NCBI RefSeq assembly: GCF_943912825.1
Contig: NZ_CALTUX010000005.1
Span: 6,657-70,656, forward strand
Origin: an uncultured Anaerococcus sp.
GTDB taxonomy: Bacteria > Bacillota > Clostridia > Tissierellales > Peptoniphilaceae
Length of the DNA stretch: 64,000 nt
Direction of reading: 5' to 3'
Shown: piece after piece, positions 26,586-35,681 of the stretch
How the letters are laid out: every line of letters begins with the position of its first letter
How positions within the stretch are numbered: position 1 is the first letter of the stretch
Notes under the pieces: generated by a model
What the model saw: only the letters and a program-made list of their open reading frames with translations
The model's database searches: none
Told to the model about the DNA's origin: nothing
Position numbers and translations under genes: made by a program

Positions 26586-27383
26586 TTATAGTCTTTTGCT
26601 TGCTATATAGACGTATTCGTCATTATTTATCTTAGGCTCTATTTCCCAATTTGAACCCATTGAGATTGATTCACCTAGCTTGTCTATATAATACATTATT
26701 ATACCTGCATCTAGTAGGTTGACATCTCCCTTGTAGTCTTTGATGTATAGGTTTATCAAATCATCAACAACTACAAATCTCCAAGGTTGGGCATTGTAAG
26801 CTGATGGTGCAAATCTAGCATAAGCAAATACATCTTCTAGGCCTCTTTGTTCTAAGTCTTCATTTGTAGCAGGATTTCCTAACCTATACATGTATACAAA
26901 TTCACCGATACCAAGTCTATCATCAAATTGGTGTTCTCTTACACTTTCATCTACTGGATAGCCAACTGCAAGTAATAGATTTAAGTGACCTCCGTCATAG
27001 TTAAAGATAGATTTTTTCACTTCAGAGTCTACATCACTTACTGTAATCCAGCAAGTTCCAAGTCCTAAAGCATTTAGCTTTGTAATTAATTCTTCTACTC
27101 CATAAGCTCCCTTTACAAGTGAAGCTGGATTGTCATTTAGAGTATTTAGTGCAAGATAAGCAGGTGCCTTAATCATCACTCCCCTGTAGCCAGCTAGGCC
27201 GTCAAGCGCCTTATAAACGCTTTCTCCATCGCTTTGAACTATAAAGGCTAGGTCATCCTTACCTAACTTTACTATTTCCTCATCTACCATCTTGTAAACT
27301 TTTTCTAATGTTCCTTCATCAAGTTTAGTGTCTTTGAAATCTCTTGTTGAAGTTCTTGATTTTAAAAATTGTGTTGTAAGCAT
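26586..27383 (-). CDS. Nitroreductase family protein
   Basis: FMN-dependent NAD(P)H oxidoreductase-like fold. The start FLKSRTSTRDFKDTKLD and the segment YARFAPSAYNAQPWRFVVVDD are characteristic; GLGTCWITV lies in the middle. About 265 residues, longer than classical NfsB enzymes and closer to the TM1586-like family. The substrate is unknown. The ATG at 27381-27383 with GGGGGAA before it is preferred over an ATG four codons upstream. It is divergent from the helicase gene. Confidence 0.85.
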   Translation of the reverse strand: MLTTQFLKSRTSTRDFKDTKLDEGTLEKVYKMVDEEIVKLGKDDLAFIVQSDGESVYKALDGLAGYRGVMIKAPAYLALNTLNDNPASLVKGAYGVEELITKLNALGLGTCWITVSDVDSEVKKSIFNYDGGHLNLLLAVGYPVDESVREHQFDDRLGIGEFVYMYRLGNPATNEDLEQRGLEDVFAYARFAPSAYNAQPWRFVVVDDLINLYIKDYKGDVNLLDAGIIMYYIDKLGESISMGSNWEIEPKINNDEYVYIASKRL

Positions 27384-27412
27384 ATTTTCCCCCATATTAT
27401 TATTCTACTTCT

Positions 27413-27450
27413 ATTGTATCACATTTTAAAAAAATTAAATATGGTAAAAT
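27413..27450. promoter_or_regulatory. Divergent extended -10 promoters
   Basis: Minus strand: TGATACAAT (27413-27421) about 30 bases before the nitroreductase start. Plus strand: TGGTAAAAT (27442-27450), ending only six bases before the helicase ATG. Neither has a good -35. Confidence 0.45.
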
Positions 27451-27456
27451 AATAAT

Positions 27457-29265
27457 ATGAACTTAACTAACATACAAAAAAAGGCAGCAGAATTTAAAGA
27501 TGGACCTTGTCTAGTCCTTGCAGTGCCTGGCGCAGGCAAGACTACAATGCTTTTAGAAAGAATTAAAATTTTATCAAAAAATATTGATTCCAAAAAAATT
27601 TTAACCCTAACTTTTTCCAAAACCCAATCACAAGATATGAAAAATCGTTTTGGAACAAACGATAGCAATTTTATGACAATCCACGCCTTTTGCTACCTTA
27701 TTATAAGAAATTACCTAAAAAAATATAATAGAGAATTAAGACTCATTGAAGCAAGTGATTCCTACAATAAATACCACCTTGTTAGAGATATTTACAAAAG
27801 TATCAATAATAATAAAAAACTATCGAGAGAGGATGTCGAAACTTTTTTTACAGAAACATCCTACATGAAAAACGCACTTTTGGACCAAACTTACCTGGAT
27901 AAGGTAAGAATAAAAAATATCAAAGAAATATATAATGAGTACGAAAGATTTAAAAAAGAAAATCATTTTATAGATTTTGATGATATGCAATTGATAGCCC
28001 TAAAGCTTCTTGAAGAAAATCCAAGACTCTTAAGGTCGATTCAAAGAAAATACCAATATTTCCAACTTGATGAAGGCCAAGATAGCTCGATTTTACAATT
28101 TAAAATCCTTAAGATGATAGTTTCACAAAATAATAATTTGATGGTAGTAGCAGATGATGACCAATCCATCTATTCTTTTAGGGCAGCTGAGCCTGACTAT
28201 CTTTTAAATTTTAAAACCTACTACCCTGATTCAAAAATCATCATCATGGATGAAAATCACAGGTCAAGTGCTAATATTTCCAGCCTTGCCAATCAATTTA
28301 TAAAGCTTAATAAAAATAGGTATCAAAAAGATATTATATCTAATAAAGAAAAGGGAGAAAAAATTGTAATCAAATACCTTAAAGATTTTAAGGATGAATA
28401 TGACTTTATTATAAAAAATCTTGATCCAAATAAGACTAATGCAATTCTTTTTAGAAATAATATTTCAGCTATTAATCTTATTTCATTCTTACTAGAAGAT
28501 GACATAGACTTTACTATCAGTGAAGATTTCCTTAAATTTTTTGAATCTCAAATTATAGAAGATATCTTCGATGTAATAAGATTTTCTGAAGATTTTAATG
28601 ATACTGAGGCTTTTACAAATATCTATTATAAGATATCAACCTACCTTAAAAAATCTGAGATAGAAGGACTAGCAAATAAACCAGCTAGGCTGGATGTATT
28701 TTCTTACTTTTACGATATCCTAGATTATGACAGAAGAGAAAGTTTATATGAGATTGAAAAAAAGCTAAAACACATCAGAAAATTACCATTAGATAGGAAG
28801 ATAGCTTATATTTATAACTACCTAGCCTACAAAAAATATGCTTCGCTTAGGTCAAACAAATTTGCAGAAGAAAATATGAACAAGGACTTATTTATAGAGT
28901 CACTCACCAACTTTTCTAGAGGTCTTAATAATATAAGTGACTTTTATAAAAAAATTGACCTGGTCAAGGATAAGATAAAATTCACCTTTGGAAACCCTCT
29001 AATTCTTACGACTATTCATAAGTCCAAGGGCCTTGAATATGACAGGGTATTTATAATCGATATGGTTAAGAACGAATTTCCTATGGTAAATTATGACGAA
29101 AATCCTGATGTGGCTATAGAAGAAGAAAGAAGAGTCTTTTATGTAGCCATGACAAGAGCCAAGGAATCTCTATTTATTCTAACAATTAAAAAAAGAAATG
29201 GTAAAAAAGCTCTGCCTTCAGAGTTTTTTAGCCAAGTTTATCAAATAAATAAAACTGCTAGATGA
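27457..29265 (+). CDS. UvrD/PcrA-like SF1 DNA helicase (short form)
   Basis: Superfamily 1A 3'-5' helicase of 602 residues, shorter than PcrA (about 730), mainly from reduced 1B/2B insertions. Motifs: Walker A VPGAGKTT (23-30), TFSKTQSQDMKNRF, DEGQD (205-209, usually DEAQD), VADDDQSIYSFRAAEPD, TIHKSKGLEYDRVFI and RRVFYVAMTRAKESLF. It is likely an accessory repair helicase; a full-length PcrA is probably elsewhere. No ribosome site precedes the ATG and the -10 abuts it, so the mRNA may be leaderless. The stop codon lies inside the terminator hairpin. Confidence 0.9.
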   Translation: MNLTNIQKKAAEFKDGPCLVLAVPGAGKTTMLLERIKILSKNIDSKKILTLTFSKTQSQDMKNRFGTNDSNFMTIHAFCYLIIRNYLKKYNRELRLIEASDSYNKYHLVRDIYKSINNNKKLSREDVETFFTETSYMKNALLDQTYLDKVRIKNIKEIYNEYERFKKENHFIDFDDMQLIALKLLEENPRLLRSIQRKYQYFQLDEGQDSSILQFKILKMIVSQNNNLMVVADDDQSIYSFRAAEPDYLLNFKTYYPDSKIIIMDENHRSSANISSLANQFIKLNKNRYQKDIISNKEKGEKIVIKYLKDFKDEYDFIIKNLDPNKTNAILFRNNISAINLISFLLEDDIDFTISEDFLKFFESQIIEDIFDVIRFSEDFNDTEAFTNIYYKISTYLKKSEIEGLANKPARLDVFSYFYDILDYDRRESLYEIEKKLKHIRKLPLDRKIAYIYNYLAYKKYASLRSNKFAEENMNKDLFIESLTNFSRGLNNISDFYKKIDLVKDKIKFTFGNPLILTTIHKSKGLEYDRVFIIDMVKNEFPMVNYDENPDVAIEEERRVFYVAMTRAKESLFILTIKKRNGKKALPSEFFSQVYQINKTAR

Positions 29266-29288
29266 CAAAAATTGCCACTAGCAGTTTT
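29251..29288. terminator. Bidirectional terminator overlapping the helicase stop
   Basis: AAAACTGCTAG (29251-29261) pairs with CTAGCAGTTTT (29278-29288). The left arm covers the last sense codons of the helicase gene and the TGA lies at the base of the loop. The same hairpin ends folC on the minus strand. Confidence 0.88.
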
Positions 29289-29312
29289 ATATTCATATAA
29301 TCTTTAGTTATT

Positions 29313-30587
29313 TCACTTATCCGCCTTGTTTATGGTAAGAATCTTACCTACAAGATACAAGGACCCACACCATACTATTAGATCATTATCTCCTGCATAA
29401 GACTTTGCATAAGCATAGGCATCTTCGATATTTTCTATAATCTTAATATCTTTTACAAAGTCACAAGCTTCATTTTTTATAGACTCAGTATCAAGTGCTC
29501 TTGGGTTATCATCTATATAGGTAATCACAAGCTTGTCAGCCAATTTCCCTATTTTTTCTATGATATATTTATGGTCCTTATCTCCCAAAACTGAAAACCC
29601 TATGATTAATTTATCATAGGAAAATTTAGATAGACTTTCTATTAGGGCATCTATAGATTCCTTGTTATGGCTGCCATCTACGAGGATTCTTGGCTTATCA
29701 TTTATTAGTTCAAGTCTACCAGGATTATAAGCTTCAAATATTCCACCTTCTATATCTTGCTCACTAAGACTAAATTTATCCTTCAGACCATCTATGGCAA
29801 GTAAGGATAGGCAGGCATTTAGGATTTGATGACTTCCCCTAAGACTAGTCTTTATATGGTGGTCTCTAAAATCAAATTCATTACCAGATATGTCAGATTT
29901 TAAAATTTCTATGTCATTTTGATCTAGGATATTAAGCTTTGCATTTTTGATCTCTGCCATATCCCTTATGACATCCATGGCCTCATCTTTTTGAGGATAA
30001 ACAAATACTGGTACTTCTTCTTTAATGATGCCTGCCTTATTATAAGCAATTTCTCCCAAAGTATCACCTAAGATATTTGTGTGATCCATGGATATAGATG
30101 TAATAAGGCAAGCAAGAGGCTTTTTAATGACATTTGTAGAATCAAATATGCCGCCAAGACCTACTTCAATAACAGCTACATCCACCCCTTGATCATAAAA
30201 ATATAAAAACATCATAGCTGTGATAAATTCAAAATAGGTCACATGATGACCTTCTTCATCAAGTTTATCTACAAAGATTTTTATCCTGTCTACATATTTC
30301 ATGAAATCTTTCTTTGTAATATCGACTCCATTTATAGATATTTCTTCTGTTATATCTTCCATATAAGGAGATGTAAAAATACCGCACTTATATTTCTTTG
30401 CCAAAACGCTTGCAAGCATTTTTGCTGTTGATCCCTTACCATTTGTACCTGCTATATGAATAGTTTGTATCTTATCTTGGGGATTGTCTAGTAGATCCAT
30501 AAGCATCCTAATCTTATCAAGACCTGGCTTGCCATTAGACCCTCCCCTTCCATACAAATAATCTAAATAATCATCAAAAGTTTTCAT
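29313..30587 (-). CDS. folC: Folylpolyglutamate / dihydrofolate synthase
   Basis: Mur-ligase-like enzyme adding glutamate to folates. The 424 residues begin with YLYGRGGSNGKPGLDKIRMLMD and IHIAGTNGKGSTAKMLASVL (P-loop TNGKGST), followed by VAVIEVGLGGIFDSTNVI, SMDHTNILGDTLGEIAYNKAGIIK, and the C-terminal VDGSHNKESIDAL with RALDTESI. GGAGGGAAG precedes the ATG. Monocistronic, divergent from the DUF1624 gene. Confidence 0.94.
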   Translation of the reverse strand: MKTFDDYLDYLYGRGGSNGKPGLDKIRMLMDLLDNPQDKIQTIHIAGTNGKGSTAKMLASVLAKKYKCGIFTSPYMEDITEEISINGVDITKKDFMKYVDRIKIFVDKLDEEGHHVTYFEFITAMMFLYFYDQGVDVAVIEVGLGGIFDSTNVIKKPLACLITSISMDHTNILGDTLGEIAYNKAGIIKEEVPVFVYPQKDEAMDVIRDMAEIKNAKLNILDQNDIEILKSDISGNEFDFRDHHIKTSLRGSHQILNACLSLLAIDGLKDKFSLSEQDIEGGIFEAYNPGRLELINDKPRILVDGSHNKESIDALIESLSKFSYDKLIIGFSVLGDKDHKYIIEKIGKLADKLVITYIDDNPRALDTESIKNEACDFVKDIKIIENIEDAYAYAKSYAGDNDLIVWCGSLYLVGKILTINKADK

Positions 30588-30625
30588 CTTCCCTCCAAAA
30601 TTTCTTATAAGTTTATTCTACCTTA

Positions 30626-30634
30626 TGTTATAAT
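30626..30634 (+). promoter_or_regulatory. Extended -10 promoter of the DUF1624 gene
   Basis: TGTTATAAT, 17 bases before the ATG at 30651, with AGGAG in between. The -35 is poor. Confidence 0.55.
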
Positions 30635-30650
30635 TAAGACAGGAGTTTTT

Positions 30651-31358
30651 ATGAAAAGAATACACATTATCGACAGCCTTAGGGGCTTTACCATCATTTC
30701 AATGGTTTTATTCCATTTATTTTATAATATAAATTATTACTGGAGACTAGGATTTTATGACGGGACAATATTTAATAAAATCTGGCAATTATCAATTGCT
30801 ATGTCATTTTTCCTAATTTCAGGCATAACTTCAAATTTTCTCACAAGAAAGAAAAACCTAGTAAGAGGTATTAAGACAAGCCTTTTAGGTTTTGCCATAA
30901 GCCTTATCACTTATGTTTTTGCCAAAGAACAGCTAATAATCTGGGGAGTTTTAAATGGGCTTGGTCTTTGCATGATTATAGGTGGACTTTTAAAAGATAA
31001 GCTCAGTCAAAAATTGTGGCCAATTTTTATCTTACTCTTTGCCTTTACCTATAAAATACCAAGTGCAAGTCTTTATAAGATTGGCTTTTTCAAGGCTCTT
31101 TATGATAGGAATTTATTTTTCCTAGGCTTTCCATCTTTAGAATTTTATTCAAACGACTACTTCCCACTTCTTCCGTGGATTTTCGCCTATTTGGCAGGTC
31201 TTTCTTTGGGAGCTTATCTGATTGATAAAAATTTCTTCTCATATAGAGGAAGAGAAAATATTTTAGCAAAAATTGGTAAATATTCCATGCCAATTTATAT
31301 TATCCATCAAATAATTCTATATCCTTTGGTCACCGTCATATATAGTATGACCTTATAG
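30651..31358 (+). CDS. DUF1624 / HGSNAT-like membrane acyltransferase
   Basis: 235-residue polytopic membrane protein starting RIHIIDSLRGFTIISMVLFHLFYN, the signature of the DUF1624 (heparan-alpha-glucosaminide acetyltransferase catalytic) family, related to acyltransferase-3 proteins. About seven hydrophobic helices are seen, with ISGITSNFLTRKKN, FFLGFPSLEFYSNDYFPLLPWIFAYLAG and a C-terminal KYSMPIYIIHQIILYP. The likely role is moving an acyl group to an envelope sugar; the acceptor is unknown. It is followed 86 bases later by a 44-codon membrane ORF on the same strand. Confidence 0.85.
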   Translation: MKRIHIIDSLRGFTIISMVLFHLFYNINYYWRLGFYDGTIFNKIWQLSIAMSFFLISGITSNFLTRKKNLVRGIKTSLLGFAISLITYVFAKEQLIIWGVLNGLGLCMIIGGLLKDKLSQKLWPIFILLFAFTYKIPSASLYKIGFFKALYDRNLFFLGFPSLEFYSNDYFPLLPWIFAYLAGLSLGAYLIDKNFFSYRGRENILAKIGKYSMPIYIIHQIILYPLVTVIYSMTL

Positions 31359-31444
31359 CCTTTAGAATGTTAAAATAATTAAATACTACATGAATTGTAT
31401 TTTTTATAATTACAGGTATATTTGCTTTCAATGGAGGAAAAATT

Positions 31445-31579
31445 ATGGACTACATAAAAAATTACAAAAGATCTTATCCAACTTCTTATAAAATACTTGC
31501 CGTAATCCTGCTTATCTTACTTTTCTATAAATTTGGATATGTAATTGGAAAGTTTGTTGCAAAGATGGGATTTTAATTA
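31445..31579 (+). CDS. Small membrane protein (44 residues), unknown
   Basis: A short ORF starting MDYIKNYKRSYPTSYKILAV with a strong GGAGG seven bases before the ATG. A basic N-terminus (residues 1-16) precedes a single hydrophobic segment, LAVILLILLFYKFGYVIGKFVA (about 18-39), predicting a single-pass inner-membrane peptide with its N-terminus in the cytoplasm. It ends 22 bases before a strong terminator. It may belong with the DUF1624 protein upstream. I recognise no family. Confidence 0.6.
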
Positions 31580-31601
31580 AATGTCTCATTAACTAATGCA
31601 C

Positions 31602-31653
31602 AACTAAAAAAGACGTTTAGAATAGTTTCCTATCCTAAACGTCTTTTTTAGTT
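31602..31653. terminator. Long bidirectional terminator
   Basis: The arms at 31602-31620 and 31635-31653 are perfect complements (19 bp, core GACGTTTAG), with A6/T6 runs inside the stem. The minus-strand arm includes the stop codon of the DUF4230 gene. Confidence 0.92.
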
Positions 31654-32268
31654 AAATTTAATTTCGTAATCTTCAATAAGTGGATTAATCTTTAATATTT
31701 CTTCAATAGCTGTCTTTGTTTTTTTGTCAGCTTCTTCCAAGAATCCCTTTTCAATTAATTCTTTTTCTGTCTTTTTCATTTCATCTTTTCTAAAATCTGA
31801 AAAATCATTTAGCTTTAATTGGTTAAAGATAGATTCTCTTTCATCAAAGATTGTTAGAGAATCTTCATCTATGAAGTTGTTTAAAATCTTAGCCTTAGGC
31901 ATTTTTACAGTTATCTTTTCATTCTTTTCATCTACTTTAACATCAATCTCATCCAAATTTACACCAGCATTTACTTCCCCGTCATAAGAGATGATAAATT
32001 TCTTTTCAGTTAAAGGTATTTTCATCCCGTAAAACTCTGTTTGATTTTCAAAAGCCCCTACATTTGTATATTTATATTTAAGTGTTGTAAGCTCTTTTAC
32101 TGACATTATTTGATTCTTTATAAGATCTGAAGAAATCTTTGTTTCATTTTTGATATTTGCCTTCATGCCAAAGAACCAGGCAGCAAAGACAAGGACCAAA
32201 ATCCCTAAAAATCCGTAAACTATTCTACTGTTTTTAAATTTTCTTAATTTATTTTTTGAACTTGTCAT
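31648..32268 (-). CDS. DUF4230 membrane-anchored protein
   Basis: 206-residue protein with a cytoplasmic basic N-terminus, one hydrophobic helix (GFLGILVLVFAAWFFG, about 20-35) and an extracytoplasmic domain matching DUF4230: LTTLKYKYTNVGAFENQTEF, KFIISYDGEVNAGVNLDEIDV and KITVKMPKAKILNNFIDEDSL. The function of this family is unknown. AAGGAGA precedes the ATG. It is 57 bases downstream of trmB and may share its transcript. Confidence 0.82.
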   Translation of the reverse strand: MTSSKNKLRKFKNSRIVYGFLGILVLVFAAWFFGMKANIKNETKISSDLIKNQIMSVKELTTLKYKYTNVGAFENQTEFYGMKIPLTEKKFIISYDGEVNAGVNLDEIDVKVDEKNEKITVKMPKAKILNNFIDEDSLTIFDERESIFNQLKLNDFSDFRKDEMKKTEKELIEKGFLEEADKKTKTAIEEILKINPLIEDYEIKFN

Positions 32269-32325
32269 CTAATCTCCTTAAATTATTCTTTTAAAAAATT
32301 ATACCTTAAGTTTAAAAAAATCAAA

Positions 32326-32952
32326 TTATTTAAAGCTAGCCTTAAGATAATAAATAGGCATATTTTTGTTTCTAAACTTCCTCTCGTATTCGCTGACTAT
32401 GGATTTACTTTCATCTAAATCCCTATCTGTTTCAAGAATTTCCATGCCAAATTCTTCCATATAGGATATAGAATCGTCAAAAAAGGCTTCATTATCTGTT
32501 TTTAGTTCAATTTCTCCCTTTTCCTTGCAAATTTTCTCGTATAATTTTAAAAAATTGGCGTGAGAAAGTCTCCTTTTGTGGTGACGTGTTTTTGGCCAAG
32601 GTGTTGAAAAGTTTAGATAAATCTTTGCAAGTTCACCTTCATCAAACATATCTAGCAATTCTTCTGCCTTACCCACTATCCCATAAACATTTGTTAACTC
32701 TTCATTTTCTATCTTTCTGCAGGCAACTACAAAGGCATTTGTATTCATCTCAAGGGCCAGGTAATTATAATCTGGATTAGAACTTGCCTTGCCCACTATA
32801 AAATCACCTCTGCCTGCTCCTATCTCAAGAGCGATTGGCTTGTCATTTCCAAATAGTTCTTTCCACTTGCCCTTATGGTTTTCCGGGTCAAATATAATGT
32901 ATTTACTTTCCTTCATTGTTGGTATAGCATTTGCTTTGTGTCTTAGTCTCAT
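32326..32952 (-). CDS. trmB: tRNA (guanine46-N7)-methyltransferase
   Basis: SAM-dependent enzyme making m7G46 in tRNA. The SAM motif is IALEIGAGRGDFIVGKA, and the family-specific segments are IYLNFSTPWPKTRHHKRRLSHANFL and LKTDNEAFFDDSI. I start at the ATG 32950-32952 with GAGGAG in front, giving the family N-terminus MRLRHKANA; an in-frame TTG four codons upstream is part of that ribosome site. About 208 residues. Confidence 0.94.
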   Translation of the reverse strand: MRLRHKANAIPTMKESKYIIFDPENHKGKWKELFGNDKPIALEIGAGRGDFIVGKASSNPDYNYLALEMNTNAFVVACRKIENEELTNVYGIVGKAEELLDMFDEGELAKIYLNFSTPWPKTRHHKRRLSHANFLKLYEKICKEKGEIELKTDNEAFFDDSISYMEEFGMEILETDRDLDESKSIVSEYERKFRNKNMPIYYLKASFK

Positions 32953-32969
32953 ATATCTCCTCAATAAAA

Positions 32970-32999
32970 AATTCTAGCAAAGACTTGCCCGCTAGAATT
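32970..32999 (-). terminator. Terminator after degV
   Basis: AATTCTAGC (32970-32978) and GCTAGAATT (32991-32999) form a perfect 9-bp stem; on the minus strand it is followed by TTTTTTAT. It overlaps the end of degV and precedes trmB. Confidence 0.82.
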
Positions 33000-33880
33000 T
33001 ATATTTCTTTCCTATCTCCCCAAAAACTTGCACCCAGTGTGCCAGGTCCTAGGTGAGATCCTATTGTTGTTCCAATTTCGTATATTTTTATATCATAGCC
33101 TTCAAATTTTTCACTCAAGGTCACTCTTAACTCTTCTGCATCCTCGTGTAAGTGAGTATGAACTATGAAGATTTCCTTAGGTAAGGATGAGTCCTTAGCT
33201 ATATGGTTTTTGATTTGCCCTATAAGTGCCTTGGTGGCCTTTTTCTTGGTTCTTATCTTATCCCTTACTAATAGCTTTCCTTCAAGGTTTACTTCTATAA
33301 GTGGGCAAATGTTTAACAAATTTCCAAAAGAACCTGCTGCCTTTGAAAGTCTACCTCCCCTAACAAGATAGGTTAAATCACTTGTGAAAAACCAACCGTG
33401 CACATATTCTCTTTTTTCCTTGGCAAGGTCATAGACTTCTTCAATAGACAAACCAGATTTTCTAAGCTCATTTAAATATAAGACCAGAAGTCCTTGACAA
33501 GCTGTGGCAGTAAGAGAATCTACTAGGTAAATTTTCCTCTCAGGATACTTCTCCTTTAGCATATCGACAGCCATTAGGGCCTGGTTATATTCGCCGGTAA
33601 TACCAGAAGACAGGGTTAGATGAAGTATGTCCTTATCTTCTTTTAAAAGATTTTCAAAATATTCTATGTAAGATGAGTAGGTTATCTGACTGGTCTTAGT
33701 CATTGCACCATCCTTCATTGCTTCATAGAAGTCATTAAAGGAAATACTTTCGCCGAAGTCTTCCTTATAATTTTTACCATCTATTTCATAATTAAAGGCG
33801 ATCCATCTGATATCTTCCCTATCTAAAATTTCTTTATTTATATCAACAGTCGATGTTGCACTCAGTATAAAATCACTCAT
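32999..33880 (-). CDS. DegV family fatty-acid-binding protein (FakB-like)
   Basis: 293-residue EDD-fold protein that in other Firmicutes binds fatty acids for FakA. Family segments: DFILSATSTVDINKEIL, TKTSQITYSSYIEYFENLL, DILHLTLSSGITGEYNQALMA, VDSLTATACQGLLVLYL, YLVRGGRLSKAAGSFGNLLNICPLIEV and the C-terminal IGTTIGSHLGPGTLGASF. The conserved TS and SS/SG lipid headgroup residues are present. It would partner with FakA (9479-11041). The length and C-terminus are typical. Confidence 0.9.
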   Translation of the reverse strand: MSDFILSATSTVDINKEILDREDIRWIAFNYEIDGKNYKEDFGESISFNDFYEAMKDGAMTKTSQITYSSYIEYFENLLKEDKDILHLTLSSGITGEYNQALMAVDMLKEKYPERKIYLVDSLTATACQGLLVLYLNELRKSGLSIEEVYDLAKEKREYVHGWFFTSDLTYLVRGGRLSKAAGSFGNLLNICPLIEVNLEGKLLVRDKIRTKKKATKALIGQIKNHIAKDSSLPKEIFIVHTHLHEDAEELRVTLSEKFEGYDIKIYEIGTTIGSHLGPGTLGASFWGDRKEI

Positions 33881-33930
33881 ATAATTCCTCTCATAATATA
33901 AATAATATCATACTTTCAAATAAAATAAAT

Positions 33931-35274
33931 TCAATTTCTTATATATTTTCTATCAATCAAATATGAAATTACAAAAGCAAGAAGAGCTGGTATTATCCAG
34001 GCAAAACCTATTTTAAAACCTGGAAGAGTATTTTCTCCAAAAGTTAAGATAGCCTTTAAAAATTCAATGTTCTTAACTGGATCAGGCAGAGCTTTAATAA
34101 AGTCAAGTAGGGCAAATAAGCTTGTTACGCCTAGAGTAATTTGGTAAACTCTCATTCTCTTACCCATATAAATTGATAGGATTGATAAGCTAATTAGGAC
34201 AATTGATATTGGATAGATAAACATCAAGACTGGCACAGATAAGGATATTATCTGTTTTAGGCCAAGATTTGCTACCAAAAATGATAGGCCAGTAAAGATG
34301 TAACAATACTGCTTATAAGAAATATTTAGCTTAAACATATCTTCAAACATCTCAGAACAGGCTGATACAAGACCAATAGCTGTCTTTAGGCAAGCTATAA
34401 ATACTATAACTGATAAAATCAAGTGGCCAAGCCCTCCAAGATAATGGCTGGAAATTTTTGCTAAAATTACAGCTCCATTTTCAAAATCATCCATAATATT
34501 TGCACTTCCTGCCCCCATAAAGGCAAGACCTGCGTATATTATAGACATGGCTATTAGACAAACTAGACCTGATTTTAGGGTCTCAAAGGCCATAGATTTC
34601 TTGTCACTTACTCCCAAGTTTTTGATGTTTGATATAATTATAATTGCAAAAGCAAGGCCTGCTGGTGCATCTAAGGTATTATAACCATCTACAAAACCTG
34701 CAGCAAAAGGTGATACTAAGTACTTTGGAGCAGCTCCTTTAGCCCCAATAGGACCCATTGGTTTAAATATTGATAGGACCAATAAAAGGGACAATAAGAT
34801 TAAAAAAATTGGGGTCATATACTTACCTATGGTATCGATTAGGCTTGCCTTTTTAATTGAAAAGAACAAGACTGCCAAGAAAAATACCACAGAAAATATA
34901 AAAAGACCGACAGGATTATAAAAACTCTTAAAGCCTTCAAATATGACCTCATAGGAGGTAGTTGCTGTTCTTGGTATAGCAAAACCTGGACCTATGGCTA
35001 GGTATAAGAGTGTGGTGAAAAAATAAGCAAACTTCTTGCCCGCTCCCTTTGATAGGTCAAACAAGCTTTCACTATCACTTGCAGCTGTTGCTACGACCGC
35101 AAGGATTGGCAAACTTACTGCTGATGCTAAAAATCCAATTGTTACTGGAAATAAATTAGCTCCCGACCTCTGACCTAATTCTAGAGGGAAAATCAAGTTT
35201 CCTGCCCCAAAAAATAGACCAAAAAGAAGGGAACCAATCAATAAATTTTCTGATAATTTTAATTTTTTTCTCAT
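33931..35274 (-). CDS. brnQ: Branched-chain amino acid transporter BrnQ
   Basis: Sodium/proton-coupled carrier of Leu, Ile and Val (LIVCS family). The 447 residues hold about twelve hydrophobic helices and open with the signature LIGSLLFGLFFGAGNLIFPLELGQRSG, followed by GPGFAIPRTATTSYEV and FVDGYNTLDAPAGLAFAIIII. It is a second branched-chain amino acid route beside the ABC system at 41-47 kb, suggesting dependence on imported branched-chain amino acids. No T-box was seen in its short (56-base) upstream gap, unlike the ABC system. Confidence 0.93.
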   Translation of the reverse strand: MRKKLKLSENLLIGSLLFGLFFGAGNLIFPLELGQRSGANLFPVTIGFLASAVSLPILAVVATAASDSESLFDLSKGAGKKFAYFFTTLLYLAIGPGFAIPRTATTSYEVIFEGFKSFYNPVGLFIFSVVFFLAVLFFSIKKASLIDTIGKYMTPIFLILLSLLLVLSIFKPMGPIGAKGAAPKYLVSPFAAGFVDGYNTLDAPAGLAFAIIIISNIKNLGVSDKKSMAFETLKSGLVCLIAMSIIYAGLAFMGAGSANIMDDFENGAVILAKISSHYLGGLGHLILSVIVFIACLKTAIGLVSACSEMFEDMFKLNISYKQYCYIFTGLSFLVANLGLKQIISLSVPVLMFIYPISIVLISLSILSIYMGKRMRVYQITLGVTSLFALLDFIKALPDPVKNIEFLKAILTFGENTLPGFKIGFAWIIPALLAFVISYLIDRKYIRN

Positions 35275-35330
35275 ATTAACCCCTTTATTTTGTTAATATG
35301 ATACATCAAATTATGAAAATTTCAAACAAT

Positions 35331-35681
35331 TTATAGGCTTTCAACGTATTTTTTTACGTCAGGTCCTACTAATATTTCTCCATCATCCTTAAAAAGTATT
35401 GGTCTTTTAACAAGCATGCCGTCAGTTGCTAAAAGATCATATTTTTCGTCAAGACTCATCTCTTTAAGCTTATCTTTTAGATTCATCTGCCTATAAATTT
35501 GGCCTGAAGTATTGAAAAATCTTTTGATATCGTAGTCTGTAGACTCATGCCACTTCTTAAGTTCATCCCTAGTCGGATTATCTTCCTTAATATCTCTTAA
35601 TTCATACTCTACATTCTTCTCATCAAGCATTTTTAGTATACCCTTGCATGTAGAACACCTATTATAACAAATTATTTTCAT
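35331..35681 (-). CDS. ArsC/Spx-family thioredoxin-fold protein
   Basis: 116-residue thioredoxin-like protein with the N-terminal CSTCKG (CxxC) motif after ICYNR, and the family C-terminus MLVKRPILFKDDGEILVGPD. The middle contains FNTSGQIYRQMNLKDKL. It resembles YffB/MgsR-type members of the arsenate reductase/Spx family. Without a nearby ars gene, arsenate reduction is not supported; a redox or RNA polymerase-binding role is equally possible. The start overlaps the M20 peptidase stop by four bases, so the two are co-translated. Confidence 0.82.
   Translation of the reverse strand: MKIICYNRCSTCKGILKMLDEKNVEYELRDIKEDNPTRDELKKWHESTDYDIKRFFNTSGQIYRQMNLKDKLKEMSLDEKYDLLATDGMLVKRPILFKDDGEILVGPDVKKYVESL

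Noticed and set aside
27457..29265. Annotation as full PcrA/UvrD
   Set aside because: The protein is over 100 residues shorter than PcrA with reduced accessory domains, so I call it only PcrA-like.
35331..35681. Annotation as arsenate reductase ArsC
   Set aside because: Thioredoxin-like fold with CxxC but no arsenic genes nearby; Spx/YffB-type relatives fit at least as well.
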